Shown: positions 45,817 through 56,779 of the stretch, piece by piece | Layout of the letters: every line of letters starts with the position of its first letter | Numbering within the stretch: position 1 is the first letter of the stretch | Made by a program: the position numbers and the translations under genes | The notes under the pieces: model-generated | Told to the model about the DNA's origin: nothing | Databases searched by the model: none | The model's input: the letters and a program-made list of their open reading frames with translations, nothing else | Assembly (NCBI GenBank): GCA_038049695.1 | Contig: CP142458.1 | Coordinates: forward strand, 41,819,501-41,883,500 | Length of the DNA stretch: 64,000 bases | Origin: Cinnamomum chago | Lineage: Eukaryota > Streptophyta > Magnoliopsida > Laurales > Lauraceae | Reading direction: 5' to 3'

Positions 45817-47191
45817 TCAAGGGTAGTACCGCTTCAAGAACTTTCCATTGATGGGCAGCATACATCTGTCACCCTCCATGTTTAGAAGAGCGTATGAGCC
45901 GTTGGAGAAGACTTTGTCGATGACGAAAGGTCCCTCCCATTTTGGTTCAAATTTGCCTTTGGATTTGTTGGCAAAAACCATTGGTCTTTTTACTGTAAGA
46001 ACCAAGTCTCCCTTTTTGTAGGCGTTGCCTGACCTTCTTGTCAAAAGATCCTGCCATGCGTGCTTGGTAGAGTTCAATGCTTTGTAGAGCTTCGAGCCGT
46101 CTCTCATCGAGGTTATCCAGCTCTTGGAGTCTCAATTTGACATTACTTTCTTGCGTCATGTCATTTTGCAGAGATACCCTTAAGGAAGGAATTTGAACTT
46201 CCAAAGGGACAACAGCTTCGCATCCATAGACCAAGGAGAATGGTGTGCTATGGGTTGGTCCTCGAACGGTGGTTCGATAGGCCCACAAAGCTTCAGGCAG
46301 TTTGTCGCCCCAATCTCTTTTGTGACTAGAGACCATTTTCTTGAGGATTTTGCAGAGCGTTTTGTTGAAAGCCTCTGCTAGTCCATTCACTGCCGGATTG
46401 TACGGAGTTGAAGGACAACTTTGGATTTTGTATTTGTCGCAGAACCTGTAGAATCGGTGATCGCGGAACTGTGGTCCGTTATCATGGATGAATCTTTTAG
46501 GTATGCCGAAGCGACAAATGATGTTGGTGCGCAAGAACTGAAGGACTGATAAGGTCTTCATTTCACTAAGCGCGAATGCTTCTGACCACTTGGAGAAATA
46601 ATCCGTAGCGGCGAAGATGAAGCGATGACCTTTGCTCGATGGAGGGGAGATAGGACCTATGATGTCCATACCCCAGGCTTCAAAAGGCTACGAGATTGCT
46701 GTAGGATGTAGCCATTCCGGAGGCATGTGGACATAATCTCCATGAATTTGGCATTATTGGCAGCGCTTAGCAAATTGCATTGCATCAGCCACCATGGTAG
46801 GCCAATAATAACCTAACCTTTTTATCTGATCGTAGAGCTTAGGGCCAGCCTGATGGGCTCCACAAAGACCAGCATGTACTTCTTTGAGTGTTTCCTCAGC
46901 CTCTTGTTGTGACAAGCAGCGTAGAAGCACTCCGTTGTAGGATTTTCTATACAGCATTTTTGAAGGAATATCCAAATGAAAATTTGGGGCTCGCCTTTGG
47001 ATGCTTACCCGTTCTTTTGGATCTTCAGGTAGGATTCCGAACATTATGTAATCAATGAACGGATCCCTCCAGTCGCCGATCAGAGGTTTAAGGACGGAGA
47101 TCCGACTTCCAACCACTTGGTGGCATTCAGCAACTGCTTGATGTGTGTTGAGAGGAGGGAGAATCCTTTTTTGACACACTGTAACTTGCAT
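45817..47191 (-). pseudogene. Tat integrase region (two stops, frameshift)
   Basis: Starting from a frame change against upstream pol near 47180, it encodes the zinc region (V-H-A-G-L-C-G-A-H and a C-x2-C pair), then the DDE core (M-D-I-I-G-P, D-N-G-P-Q-F, N-G-L-A-E-A-F-N-K, all three catalytic residues present) and a C-terminal domain ending at TGA 45817-45819. Breaks are TAA at 46754-46756, TAG at 46688-46690 and a frameshift near 46020. By family comparison these interrupt an originally continuous pol. Confidence 0.92.
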
Positions 47192-50100
47192 GTTTTCCCC
47201 TTCTTGGATTGCATAGACGCAGCAAGTCCAGCCAGGGCATCTGCACGAATGTTTTCACCTCTGAGGATATGGGTGATGTGACAGATGTCGAACTTTTGTC
47301 GAAGCGATTGTGCCTTGTTGTAGTAAGGCAACAGATCGGGCTTCCTGATTTCAAATTTCTGATTCATCTGGTTGACGATCAGTTGAGAGTCTCCAAAAGC
47401 TTCCAGCGTAGTGATGTCGGATTCAAAGGCGAGCTCTAATCCTACGATGAGGGCTTGGTACTCAGCTGCATTGTTTGAACATGGTTCCAGTAACGAGAAT
47501 GCGTGTGGAATCATGTTTTTGTCGGGACTAACAAAGAGAATGCAAATTCCCGATATTTGATTTCCCTTTTCATTTGTCCTGGTTGCGCCATCGAAGTACA
47601 TGTGCCAGGAAGCATTTGATAAGGAAGTCTCCACACTGAAGACCGATTCGTCTGGGAGATCATCCCTGAGTGGAGAATCTTTAGGCAATGGATGCTCCGC
47701 GAGGAAGTCTGCTAGAGCTTGGCCTTTGATTGCTTTTTGTGGTACATACCTAATGTCAAATTGTGACAGGAGGATGGACCATTTTGCCAGTCGGGCATTG
47801 AGAGAACCTGCTTTTGTGACAAGGACCTTTAGGAGGTTGATCCTCGAAATCAGGTACACTATGTTGGATAGCAGGTAGTGACGCAGTTTTTGTACAGCGA
47901 ACATCACTGCCAAGCATTCTTTTTCGACTGGAGAGTAGCGATGCTCTGCACCTATCAACATGCGACTAAGGTAATATAGAGCAGCTTCTTTTCCCTCGTC
48001 ATTCTTTTGTGCGAGTAGAGCGCCTAAAGAACAGTCAAGGGCTCTTGTGTACAAGAGGAATGGTTTTCCAGTTGTGGGGGCAGCCAACACTGGAGGTTTA
48101 GTCAGGTATGCCTTGATGTCCTGGAATGCGGCTTCACATTCAGCATCCCAGACAAAATCGACACCTTTCTTCATTAACCGAGAGAATGGACGGCACTTCC
48201 CTGATAGGTTGGAGATGAACCGTCGAATGTATGCCAATCTTCCTTGGAGCCCTTTTAATTGTCTTAGGGTTTTTGGAGATGGCATTTCTAGGATAGCCTT
48301 GACTTTGATGGGGTCAAGCTCTATGACAGCTTTCCGTACTACGAATCCGAGAAACTTACCCGATGAAACACCGAAGAAGCATTTGAGGGGATTCATTCGC
48401 AGTTTGTGTTTGCGAAGTCGGAAGAAGACTTCTCGAAGATCTTTGAGATGGTCTTCTTTTCTTTTGCTTTTGACGGCGAGGTCGTCGACATAACATTCAA
48501 CCGTCTTGTGCTGCATATCTTGGAATATCTTCATCATAGCCCTCTGATATGTAGCGCCGGCATTCTTCAGACCGAATGGCATGACAGTGTAGCAATACAC
48601 GCCAAACGGGGTCCGAAATGCTGTGTGTTTTTCATCTTCAGGATGCATCTTTATCTTATTGTAGCCAGAGAAGCCATCCATGAATGTCATTAGCTCGAAC
48701 CCACAGGTGTTGTCGATCATCACCTCCGGTATAGGGAGCGGGAATTCATCTTTTGGGCATGCATTGTTCAGGTATCTATAATCAATGCAGATCCTGATTT
48801 GCCCATTTTTCTTTGTCACGGGGACGATGTTGGCCAACCATTCAGGATGCTGTTCCTCACGGATGAAGCCAACGCTTTTGAGTTTTTGAACTTCTTGTTC
48901 AATTTTGTCCATCACGTCAGGACGGAACCTTCTTTGGCCTTGTTTGACAGGCTTGATATCTTTTTGAAGATTGAGTTTGTGGACTGCTATTTTGGGGTCT
49001 AAGCCAGGCATCTCAGCGTAAGACCATGCAAAACAATCAACGAACTCATGAAGAAGCGCGATATACTCGGGTAACTCATCATCCTTTATATTCTTGCTTA
49101 TGAATACAAGACGTGGGTTATCAGGTGTTCTCAAGTCTATCTTTTGAACAGAATCTTCAGTTGGAAGGTTTGAAGGTGGTTCCTCCACAATATTTTCGAA
49201 GGCTTCCAACCCAACAAAGCCTTCTGGAGTTCCAAAGGTATCTACAGACCACGGCTCAGCTTTTGTCCATGGGTCTTCTTGATTGGTACTTTTCTCAAGA
49301 TTTGCTATGAGGTGGTCCCAATCACCTGTTGAAACTAGGTCGAAGTAGGGCACTTCCTCTGGAGACAGTGGTTCTTCTGGGTCAGAGAACCGTGTGTCTG
49401 TATTATCGGACAATTCTTCTTCATCATCAGAGGAATCGTACCAATTGGATAGACTTCCTGGATCCTTGACGGTCAACTCTTCAAAGAGATATCCAGGGAG
49501 ATCAATGTCTTCATTAATATGAGATGTTGAGGCTTGGTCGACAAGATGACTTTGCGGCCTTTGTGTCAACTGTCTCAAGGAGGCGTCAGGATCATACCCT
49601 AGCCCATGTGAAGACTTTTCTATGTGGCGGTGGGGTTTCCAACCTTCCAGTTGACTTTTGGTCAAGGTTGGTTCCAATGGCGTGATAATACCACGACCAT
49701 CTCCCAAACCGATTGGGTTCTGAGCGTCGTAGCCCATTTTCTTCATGATAGCTTGCGCCATTGGACTATACAGGGATAGTTGAGGCATACCTTCATTTTG
49801 GAAAGGTTCAAGTGAAGAATTTGATGAAGAAACTCCCGATTTATGGAAGAAGATTGGCTTTTCTTCTGCTGATGTTGCTGGAACAACGAAGGAAGCAGAT
49901 GCCGGATCTTCTATGTCAACGGTTGTCTCCATCGGAGTGAGAGCGGGCTGAACTTGTTGATCATCAGCTTGGCTTGACGATGTATCGTCTTCTGGCTCTG
50001 AGTCCGAATCCGTGTTTTGCAAGATAGTCACGAAGGAGACAGCAAACTTGCCCCCAGCCTTTTGTTTTATCTTCTTTGCTTTGGTGGTGATCACCAGAGG

Positions 50101-51222
50101 CTTTGAAGACTTGAGGGAGACCATGAAGGGAGATTGATTATTCTCTTCGGTTTTGATAGAGGGTTTGTTTTCTTCCGTTGATTGCTGAGGAGCCTTGCCT
50201 TTGTCTTTCTGGAGATTTTCGGCAAAGGGTGTTGTTTCTTCCTCCCTTTCTTCTTTTTCATCATTGTACATCTGAGCATCTGTGAAATAGACTTCTTTGC
50301 CTTTGAAGGGCTTTTTGTCTGCAAACACTCGATGTATCAAGCCGTCACTGCCAACGAACTTGATGCACTGATGTAAAGTCGAAGGGACAACACCATTCTC
50401 GTGTATCCAGGGGCGTCCGAGAAGGATGTTGTAGCATGAAGGGGTCTTTATTGCATAGACAGTGACCTCGGAGATAAGATCATCGATTTGCAACTTGAAC
50501 CTAATTTTGCCGATCGGCCTTTGAGCGCTGCCATCATATCCAAAGATGGACACAGACGTGTGGCTCAGCTTGCTAGGCGGAATGCCCAGTTCTTCGAGTG
50601 CCGAAGTGGAGATGAGGTTGAGTGCAGAACCTGGATCGATCTGGATTCTGCGTACTGGCACCTCTTTGATGTACCCGGTAAAGTACAGGGGTCGGTTGTG
50701 CTTTGTCTCACCTAGCAGGAGGTCTTCCTTGGTGAAGGCGATGGTTGCACTTGCTGCTTTTTGAACCAAGAGGCATTCGATGCAGGATCCCTCAGTTTTC
50801 TTCTTTTCTCCTTTTGAGGGAGTTTTTGATTTTTTGACCCTATAGTCCATTTCAATTTGTAGGACTTGTGGGGCATGTTTGTCGACATCCGCATCCAGCA
50901 TTTGTAGTTCTGAAATGAGACTATCAAGAGTCTGTGGTGACATTCGTAATAAGTCTAGGATGTGCAGACGTGCAGGTATGTGTTTGAAGTGCTGAATCAA
51001 GTTGTACTTGAAAGCCTCCTTGGGGCCTGCATTTTCATTATTCTTGCCACTAGGGGCGTTTACAGCTTGTTTTCCCGAAGGATTTACATAAGATGCAGAA
51101 GGTTGGTTGTAGTTTTTGTGGTAATCCCGGCCAGAACGGGTACCTCTACCAACTTCAAGAGCTTCTGGAGAAGGGTCTTTGTTTAGAAGATACCCTCGAG
51201 ATCGAGGGGTTGTTCTTTCTCA
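47192..51222 (-). CDS. Tat pol: protease, G-patch-like linker, RT, RNase H, second RNase H
   Basis: An open frame of over 1,300 codons. Counted from 51000: protease with D-P-G-S-A at ~122; a G-patch-like segment (~410-470, K-K-M-G-Y and G-L-G-x-G); RT with Y-V-D-D at ~835; the gypsy RNase H (~970-1090); then an extra RNase H (~1125-1265) with M-Y-F-D-G-A, N-N-A-A-E-Y, G-D-S-Q-L-I-V and A-D-A-L-A. The double RNase H is diagnostic of the Tat clade. There is no ATG at the natural start; the frame enters by a shift from the gag frame between about 51222 and 51185. Confidence 0.93.
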
Positions 51223-52265
51223 TTTGCTGAAGATGTCTCTGTGTCAGCATTGCCATCTTCAGTAATTGTGTTGCATGGAGCATTTTCCGGGAGCAAGTCC
51301 TGAACAGCATCCAGCAACTTTCCTTCTTTATCGAATATTTTGTCGGTCCAGACATCACCGATGAGATCGGGCATTTGGGACCAATTGACCGGATTTTCTC
51401 TGAAGAAGATTTCACCGGTTGGAATTTCTTCATGGTGATCAGTCGGAAAAGGTTTGAGTTCCGATGTCACTGTTCCAGGAGACGAAGCCTGAGAAAGTGA
51501 GGAATTATCATCCTGAGCTATTGCATTGCAAGTAACTTTGACGGAAGATGCCTCCAAGATGAACTGTTGGGAATCAGATTCGTCCTCAGATGTAAGAGGA
51601 TCATTGATCCAACAGCTTTCTTCATTTTTCGGGGTTACCGGAGGAGATTCCTGTAGATTTTCAGGAACTTCCGGTGCTGGGTTGTGACGAAGTTGATTGA
51701 TGCGACCTTGTTCTTGCTCTATAGCAAGGTGCTGCAAGATCCTTGCGTATTCATCGAGATCAGGCACGGGAGCCAAATCTTCTTCTTCGTCTGCTCCTTG
51801 TGGTTCAACATGGTTGGGTTCCACTGGAGTATTTTCTTGGACAGCCTCTTGGTCTTCTTCATCATCAGACCAGGATCCTTGCGCCTGTAATGGGTTATAC
51901 CAGATTACTGGGATAAGATGAGATTCAGGGATCCATTCCTCATCGGAGAGATATTCTCCTATTTCGAGGGATTCCTCCCACTCATCGATGTCACTGGCGG
52001 TGTCACTGGACTCGTATCCATCCATGGGGAATCCGACCACCGAGTTGCAAGAGTATGATGCCCCTTGCATAGTTTCATCTTTGAGGTGTGGTGGCATTAA
52101 ATCACCAAGAGTGAATTTTCTTGCTGCCTTTGAAGCCTTAGGAGAGGACTCTTCTGTTGCCCCCAGTGAAGCGGTAGAGGAGGTTTCTGCCTTTTCAGCG
52201 ACTTCTTGCTTTTTCGGAGCTTTCTCCTGCTGTTTGAGCTTGCAGAGTTGTCTCCTGGTTTGCCT
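51183..52265 (-). pseudogene. Tat gag-pol acidic linker
   Basis: Same frame as gag, separated from it by the TGA at 52266-52268, and open to TAA 51183-51185. Very rich in Asp, Glu and Ser (D-E-W-E-E-S-L-E and similar). No known domain recognised. It probably formed one polyprotein with gag and the protease region. Confidence 0.75.
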
Positions 52266-53876
52266 TCACTGTCGAGCGGTTGGCTTTGTTTTGACGACCT
52301 CCCAATTTTCATCTTCTAGGATATCGGGGTGTACCCATATGGGTTGTCCGTCTGATGTTGGATATGGAACCAACTCTTGAGACGTTTGGGTCATCTTTAT
52401 TACCTTGAAGGAAGTAATGATCTTCTCTTTTGGTGATTTTTGTTTTTGTCCACACGACACCATGTTGACGGAGGCAGACCCATAGTTCTTGTCGAAGGTA
52501 ATGACTCCGTTTTTCCACATCTCATTTATCTTCTCTCTCACAACAAAGCATTGACTGAGAGGATGCGAGACCATCTGATGGTATGGACAGTACCGAGGAT
52601 CGTTGGTTTTGCCAACATCTCCTGGTCTTTTGGGGTCAGGCAAGGTGAGTTTACCGTTTGCGAGAAGTGCCCCAAAGATTTCTTCAACATCTTCATCGAA
52701 AGGGTATTTCTTCTCTACTCGTTCTTTAAAGGCATCAGAGAGTTCAGGCTTTTTACCTGCAGCTTTGTTTTCAGCTTTCCTTGGCTGCTGAGGAGCTGAC
52801 TTGGTTTGCACATTGAGAACCTCTTTTTTCTTTGGTTTTGAGGTTGCAATGGCAGTCGGCTCTTTCTTTGATGACTTCTGACTGTTGAGGTCTTTGATCA
52901 TCGTTTCAGCTTCCATAGCTGCTTCCAGGAGTTCTCCCAGGTTCTTTGATTTGTTGCCGATGATCATGGAGCGGATTCTTGCTCTCATGTTGTTTCGGCA
53001 GATGTCGACCAGTGACGCTTGTGGCAGTACATCGGAGCATTTGTATGCCATTGCCTTCCACTTGTGAATGAAGTCATATGTTGACTCATTCTCTCCCTGT
53101 TTTAGGCTGCAGAGCTGAGCCATAGTAACAGGATGATCCTCACCTTTGAAGTGGGTTAGGAAGCGTGTCTCCAGCATGGCCCAATTTTGAATGGAGTCCT
53201 CCGGTAGAGTGGAGTACCAATCAAAGGCCGTACCTTTTAGGGTACTTGCAAAGAGGCGGATTTTGAGGGCATCTTGGTCCGCAATAGCTCTCGTCAGGAT
53301 CTTCAAATGGATCACGTGCTGTCTGGCAGAACCCTTCCCCGTATATGTTTGGAGAGTAGTTTGCTTGAATTTTGTAGGGAACGGGACCGAGTCCATCCAC
53401 AAGGGATATAGTGGCTTGATCCCATGCTCCTTTAGTGTATCCTCTTCTTTTGCTTTGGCGAGGATATCGTCAACGTCCTTTTTGGTAAGGGCGCGTGACT
53501 CACTGTTTTCCGCATTTTCCTTGTCGCCTTGATGGCTCGGAGGAGCTTCATTGTTTTGTAGACGCTGAAGATTGAGAATTAGGTTCTCTATTAGAGTCTC
53601 TATCCTTTGTTGCCCTTGCTCCAGCTGCTGGATGCGTGCGGTTACGTCATCATGCGGCGGAGGTTGCTCAGCATTTGTGACCAAGACGTTCATTCTTCGA
53701 GAGTCGAAAGAGGATACAGTCTTGGTGACTGAGCTGGAGCTCATCCTTTTAGATGAAGAGCTCGAAGAGTGGTCACTCCGATGTCCTTGGCTTGAAGGAG
53801 CGGGAGAGTTTTCTTTATGTCTTCGTGTCCGGGAGACGCTGCGAGTCACCGGACGCCTGACATGGATTTTTGTTGC
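52266..53876 (-). pseudogene. Tat gag (capsid and zinc-knuckle-like region)
   Basis: About 530 codons in the frame of the upstream ORF. An N-terminal Ser/Arg-rich part is followed by a coiled segment, the retrotransposon gag core (F-D-W-Y-S-T-L-P, F-L-T-H-F-K, L-K-Q-G-E-N-E-S) and a C-P-Y-H-x-H-x-C motif in place of the standard knuckle. There is no ATG at the start of the open stretch, so translation would have begun at 54800. Ends at TGA 52266-52268. Confidence 0.9.
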
Positions 53877-54800
53877 TCACTTCTGGCGTTTTCTGGTTTT
53901 GCCAACCATATGAACAGCAACAACTTGGTCGGGTCTTTCTTTTTCGACCCATTTTTGGGAGACCTGAAGTGCAGAATCCTGGGTTCTTTGCTTCTCTAGT
54001 CTCTTTTGTCAATATGCCGTGCGGCAGCGCATACGACGAGCGATTTGAGCTTCGGTTACCTCTGACTGTGCTCTGGCAATGAAGGACGTAGTCCCTGGCG
54101 CGCAGCAGCCGAGCTTGTCTTCTTTGAAGACGGGCAGGGACAGGATCTGGACGCGGTCCTTTGCCTGTCGCAGCGAAGCTTTGAATTTGGCGAGTTCGGC
54201 TCCTGTTGAGAGGAAAGGTCGACTCGCAGGTGTGCAAGCCTTGGCAGGTTCTTACGGAGGCCTTACGATGCACGATTTGATTTTGGGCTTGTATGAGCAA
54301 GCCGGCTCGTGCTGAGTTGGTTTTGTTTGGCGGAGGGTAGGCTTCTCCTCTTTCAGGTAAGCAAGAGGGTAGAACCGGTTCTCCTTGAGAGGGGCCAGGT
54401 AGGCTGGCTTTGCAGATTTTTGTGACCTTCGCTGTTTGGGTGAAGGCCTTGGAGACCAAGTCTTTGAGCATACCTGGTTTCTTGCTGGTTGAGGCTTTGC
54501 AGGAGCGCTACGGGCCTCAGGGTTCTTGATGATCGCCCTTGGTATCACTGTAGTGATACGTTGAGGGGCGGTTCTCTGCTTCTTGGCAGGTGCGGTTTCT
54601 TCTGCGGGTAGTGGGAATGGTCCCAATGACCCGAAGACAATGGTCCGGGGAGTAGAGTTTGACCCGGTGTCTTCTGAGTTGCCGAGGGAAATGACTCTTC
54701 GGCAGCTGGCAGGGCGCTTGTAAGTGCGCTTGGTTTGCTTGTCTTGGAGCATGAGCTGGTACTTGTTCTCATCAAAGGTGATGGTTAATGAAGCTGCCAT
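53877..54800 (-). pseudogene. Tat N-terminal polyprotein region upstream of gag
   Basis: The ATG is the complement of 54798-54800 (M-A-A-S). The frame is the gag frame and is interrupted by TAA 54252-54254, TGA 54009-54011 and TGA 53877-53879. The protein is basic, rich in Lys, Pro and Arg, with no domain I recognise. A coding region upstream of gag is a known trait of Ogre-like elements; here it appears continuous with gag rather than a separate ORF. Confidence 0.75.
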
Positions 54801-55189
54801 TGTTAGTTTTTTGAAAACTTCTGAAACAAGACCATATCCATTAGTAATCACAAGAATATAGTGATCATAAATGGAAAATACTATGGTTTCGCCTCTTCAA
54901 GTTGCCCGAGGGGACATGGCCCAGCACAAGCAACATGAGGAAGGCAGAAAAGCCATAGAGGGCACAATTGTTCTAAACGCAGGTAGGGTCAACTCAGAAT
55001 GAGCGTCCCAGTGACTGCTAGAAGCAATTGTGAACCTTAATTCAAATTACCGAGAAGCAAAGCTCACTCAAGGTAAAATGATATAAGGTTGAGATACAAA
55101 TGTGTCGGTTGCGAATACAGTAGACCCGAAAGGGCGTACTAGCACCGCTTGGCACAAATGTTGCAAATCGCATCCTTGGAAAGGACACG
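54801..55189. other. Tat 5' untranslated leader, unique part
   Basis: No repeat or gene seen; contains short frames only. It lies between the start codon region and the repeat leader. Confidence 0.6.
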
Positions 55190-56620
55190 AGATGGGATTT
55201 TTGAAAGGTCAAGATTGGATTCATAGGAGAGAGCAAATGGTATTCCAATCCGAAAATGAGCTCAACATTTCTGCGAGCTCGAAAGTCCGAAAAGGAAGGA
55301 ACCAGGATTTCTCAAATGTGAATCCAAAAGTGGCGGAAGTTTTTTTTTTTTTTGAAAGTGTCAAGATTGGACTTTATAGAAGAGAGCAAATGGTATTCCA
55401 ATCCGAAAATGAGTTCAACATTTCTGCGATCTCGAAGTCCGAAAAGGAAGGAACCAGGATTTCTCAAATATGAATCCAAAAATGACAGAAGTTTTTTTTT
55501 TCTTTTTTTTTTTAGAGATTTTTTTTTTTTTTGAAGAATTTACATAGATTTCCAATTCGATCTTATGAAACCTCAGTGGATAGATCAGCCCCCAGGTAAG
55601 GGTAGGATTACTTAATGAACCCGTTTGGAAGACCCTTGCCTAGAACAGTCTAGCTGTCTCCACACTCTGGACAATGCTTTTCTTAGATCCACTTTGGTCA
55701 AAGAACGCAATTGGTGCAACCTTAGTGGTTTTTTTTTTTTTTTTTTTATGGATTCATAGAAGAGAGCGAATGGTGTTCCATTTCGAAAATGAGTTCAACA
55801 TTTCTGCGATCTCGAAGTCCAAAAAGGAAGAAGCCAAAGTTTCTCAACTTAAACCCAAAAGAGGAAAATCTGAATTTTTTTTTTTTTTTTTTTAAATCAG
55901 ATTTTTTTTTGATTTTTTTTTTTATGGATTCATAGAAGAGAGCGGATGGTGTTCCATTCCGAAAATGAGTTCAACATTTCTGCGATCTCGAAGTCCGAAA
56001 AGGAAGAAGCCAAAGTTTCTCAACTTAAACCCAAAAGAGGAAAATCTGAATTTTTTTTTTAAAATCAGATTTTTTTTTTGGATTTTTTTTTTTTTTGGAT
56101 TCATAGAAAAGAGCGAATGGTGTTCCATTCCGAAAATGAGTTCAACATTTCTGCGATCTCGAAGTCCGAAAAGGAAGAAGCCAAAGTTTCTCAACTTAAA
56201 CCCAAAAGAGGAAAATCTGGATTTTTTTTTTTTTAAATCAGATTTTTTTTTTGATTTTTTTTTATGGATTCATAGAAGAGAGCGAATGGTGTTCCATTCC
56301 GAAAATGAGTTCAACATTTCTGCGATCTCGAAGTCCGAAAAGGAAGAAGCCAAAGTTTCTCAACTTAAACCCAAAAGAGGAAAATCTGAAATTTTTTTCT
56401 AATCAGATTTTTTTTTGATTTTTTTTTTTTATGGATTCATAGAAGAGAGCGAATGGTGTTCCATTCCGAAAATGAGTTCAACATTTCTGCGATCTCGAAG
56501 TCCGAAAAGGAAGAAGCCAAAGTTTCTCAACTTAAACCCAAAAGAGGAAAATCTGAATTTTTTTTTTCTAAATCAGATTTTGTTTCTTTTTAAGAAAAAA
56601 AAATTTTAGAAACAAGAAAG
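55190..56620. repeat. Tat leader tandem repeats, about 172 bp
   Basis: Five close units start near 55747, 55926, 56097, 56270 and 56433, each with GGATTCATAGAAGAGAGCG, ATGAGTTCAACATTTCTGCG and a poly-T/poly-A stretch. Two diverged units lie at 55200 and 55365. They sit between the primer site and the start codon. Confidence 0.92.
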
Positions 56621-56758
56621 ACTGGAAATAAACTCAAAAGAAAAAATTTCCAAGAATCCCATCTCATGTGGTTTTTTTTTTTAGATTCAAGATCCAACAT
56701 AGGCCACCAACTAAAAAGGAGCCAAAGAATCCAAGCATCGTGTTCTCAAATGAACAAG

Positions 56759-56776
56759 GTCCCACCGGGTGTGCCA
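56759..56776 (-). promoter_or_regulatory. Primer binding site of Tat element
   Basis: The minus strand reads TGGCACACCCGGTGGGAC, beginning three bases inside the 5' LTR. A tRNA 3' end ending in ...GTGTGCCA is implied. I cannot assign the tRNA with confidence. Confidence 0.7.
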
Positions 56777-56779
56777 GCT

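Noticed and set aside
51183..51222. Conserved Ogre-type intron between gag-pro and RT
   Set aside because: The frame changes over ~40 bp without removable intron-like sequence; a frameshift explains it better.
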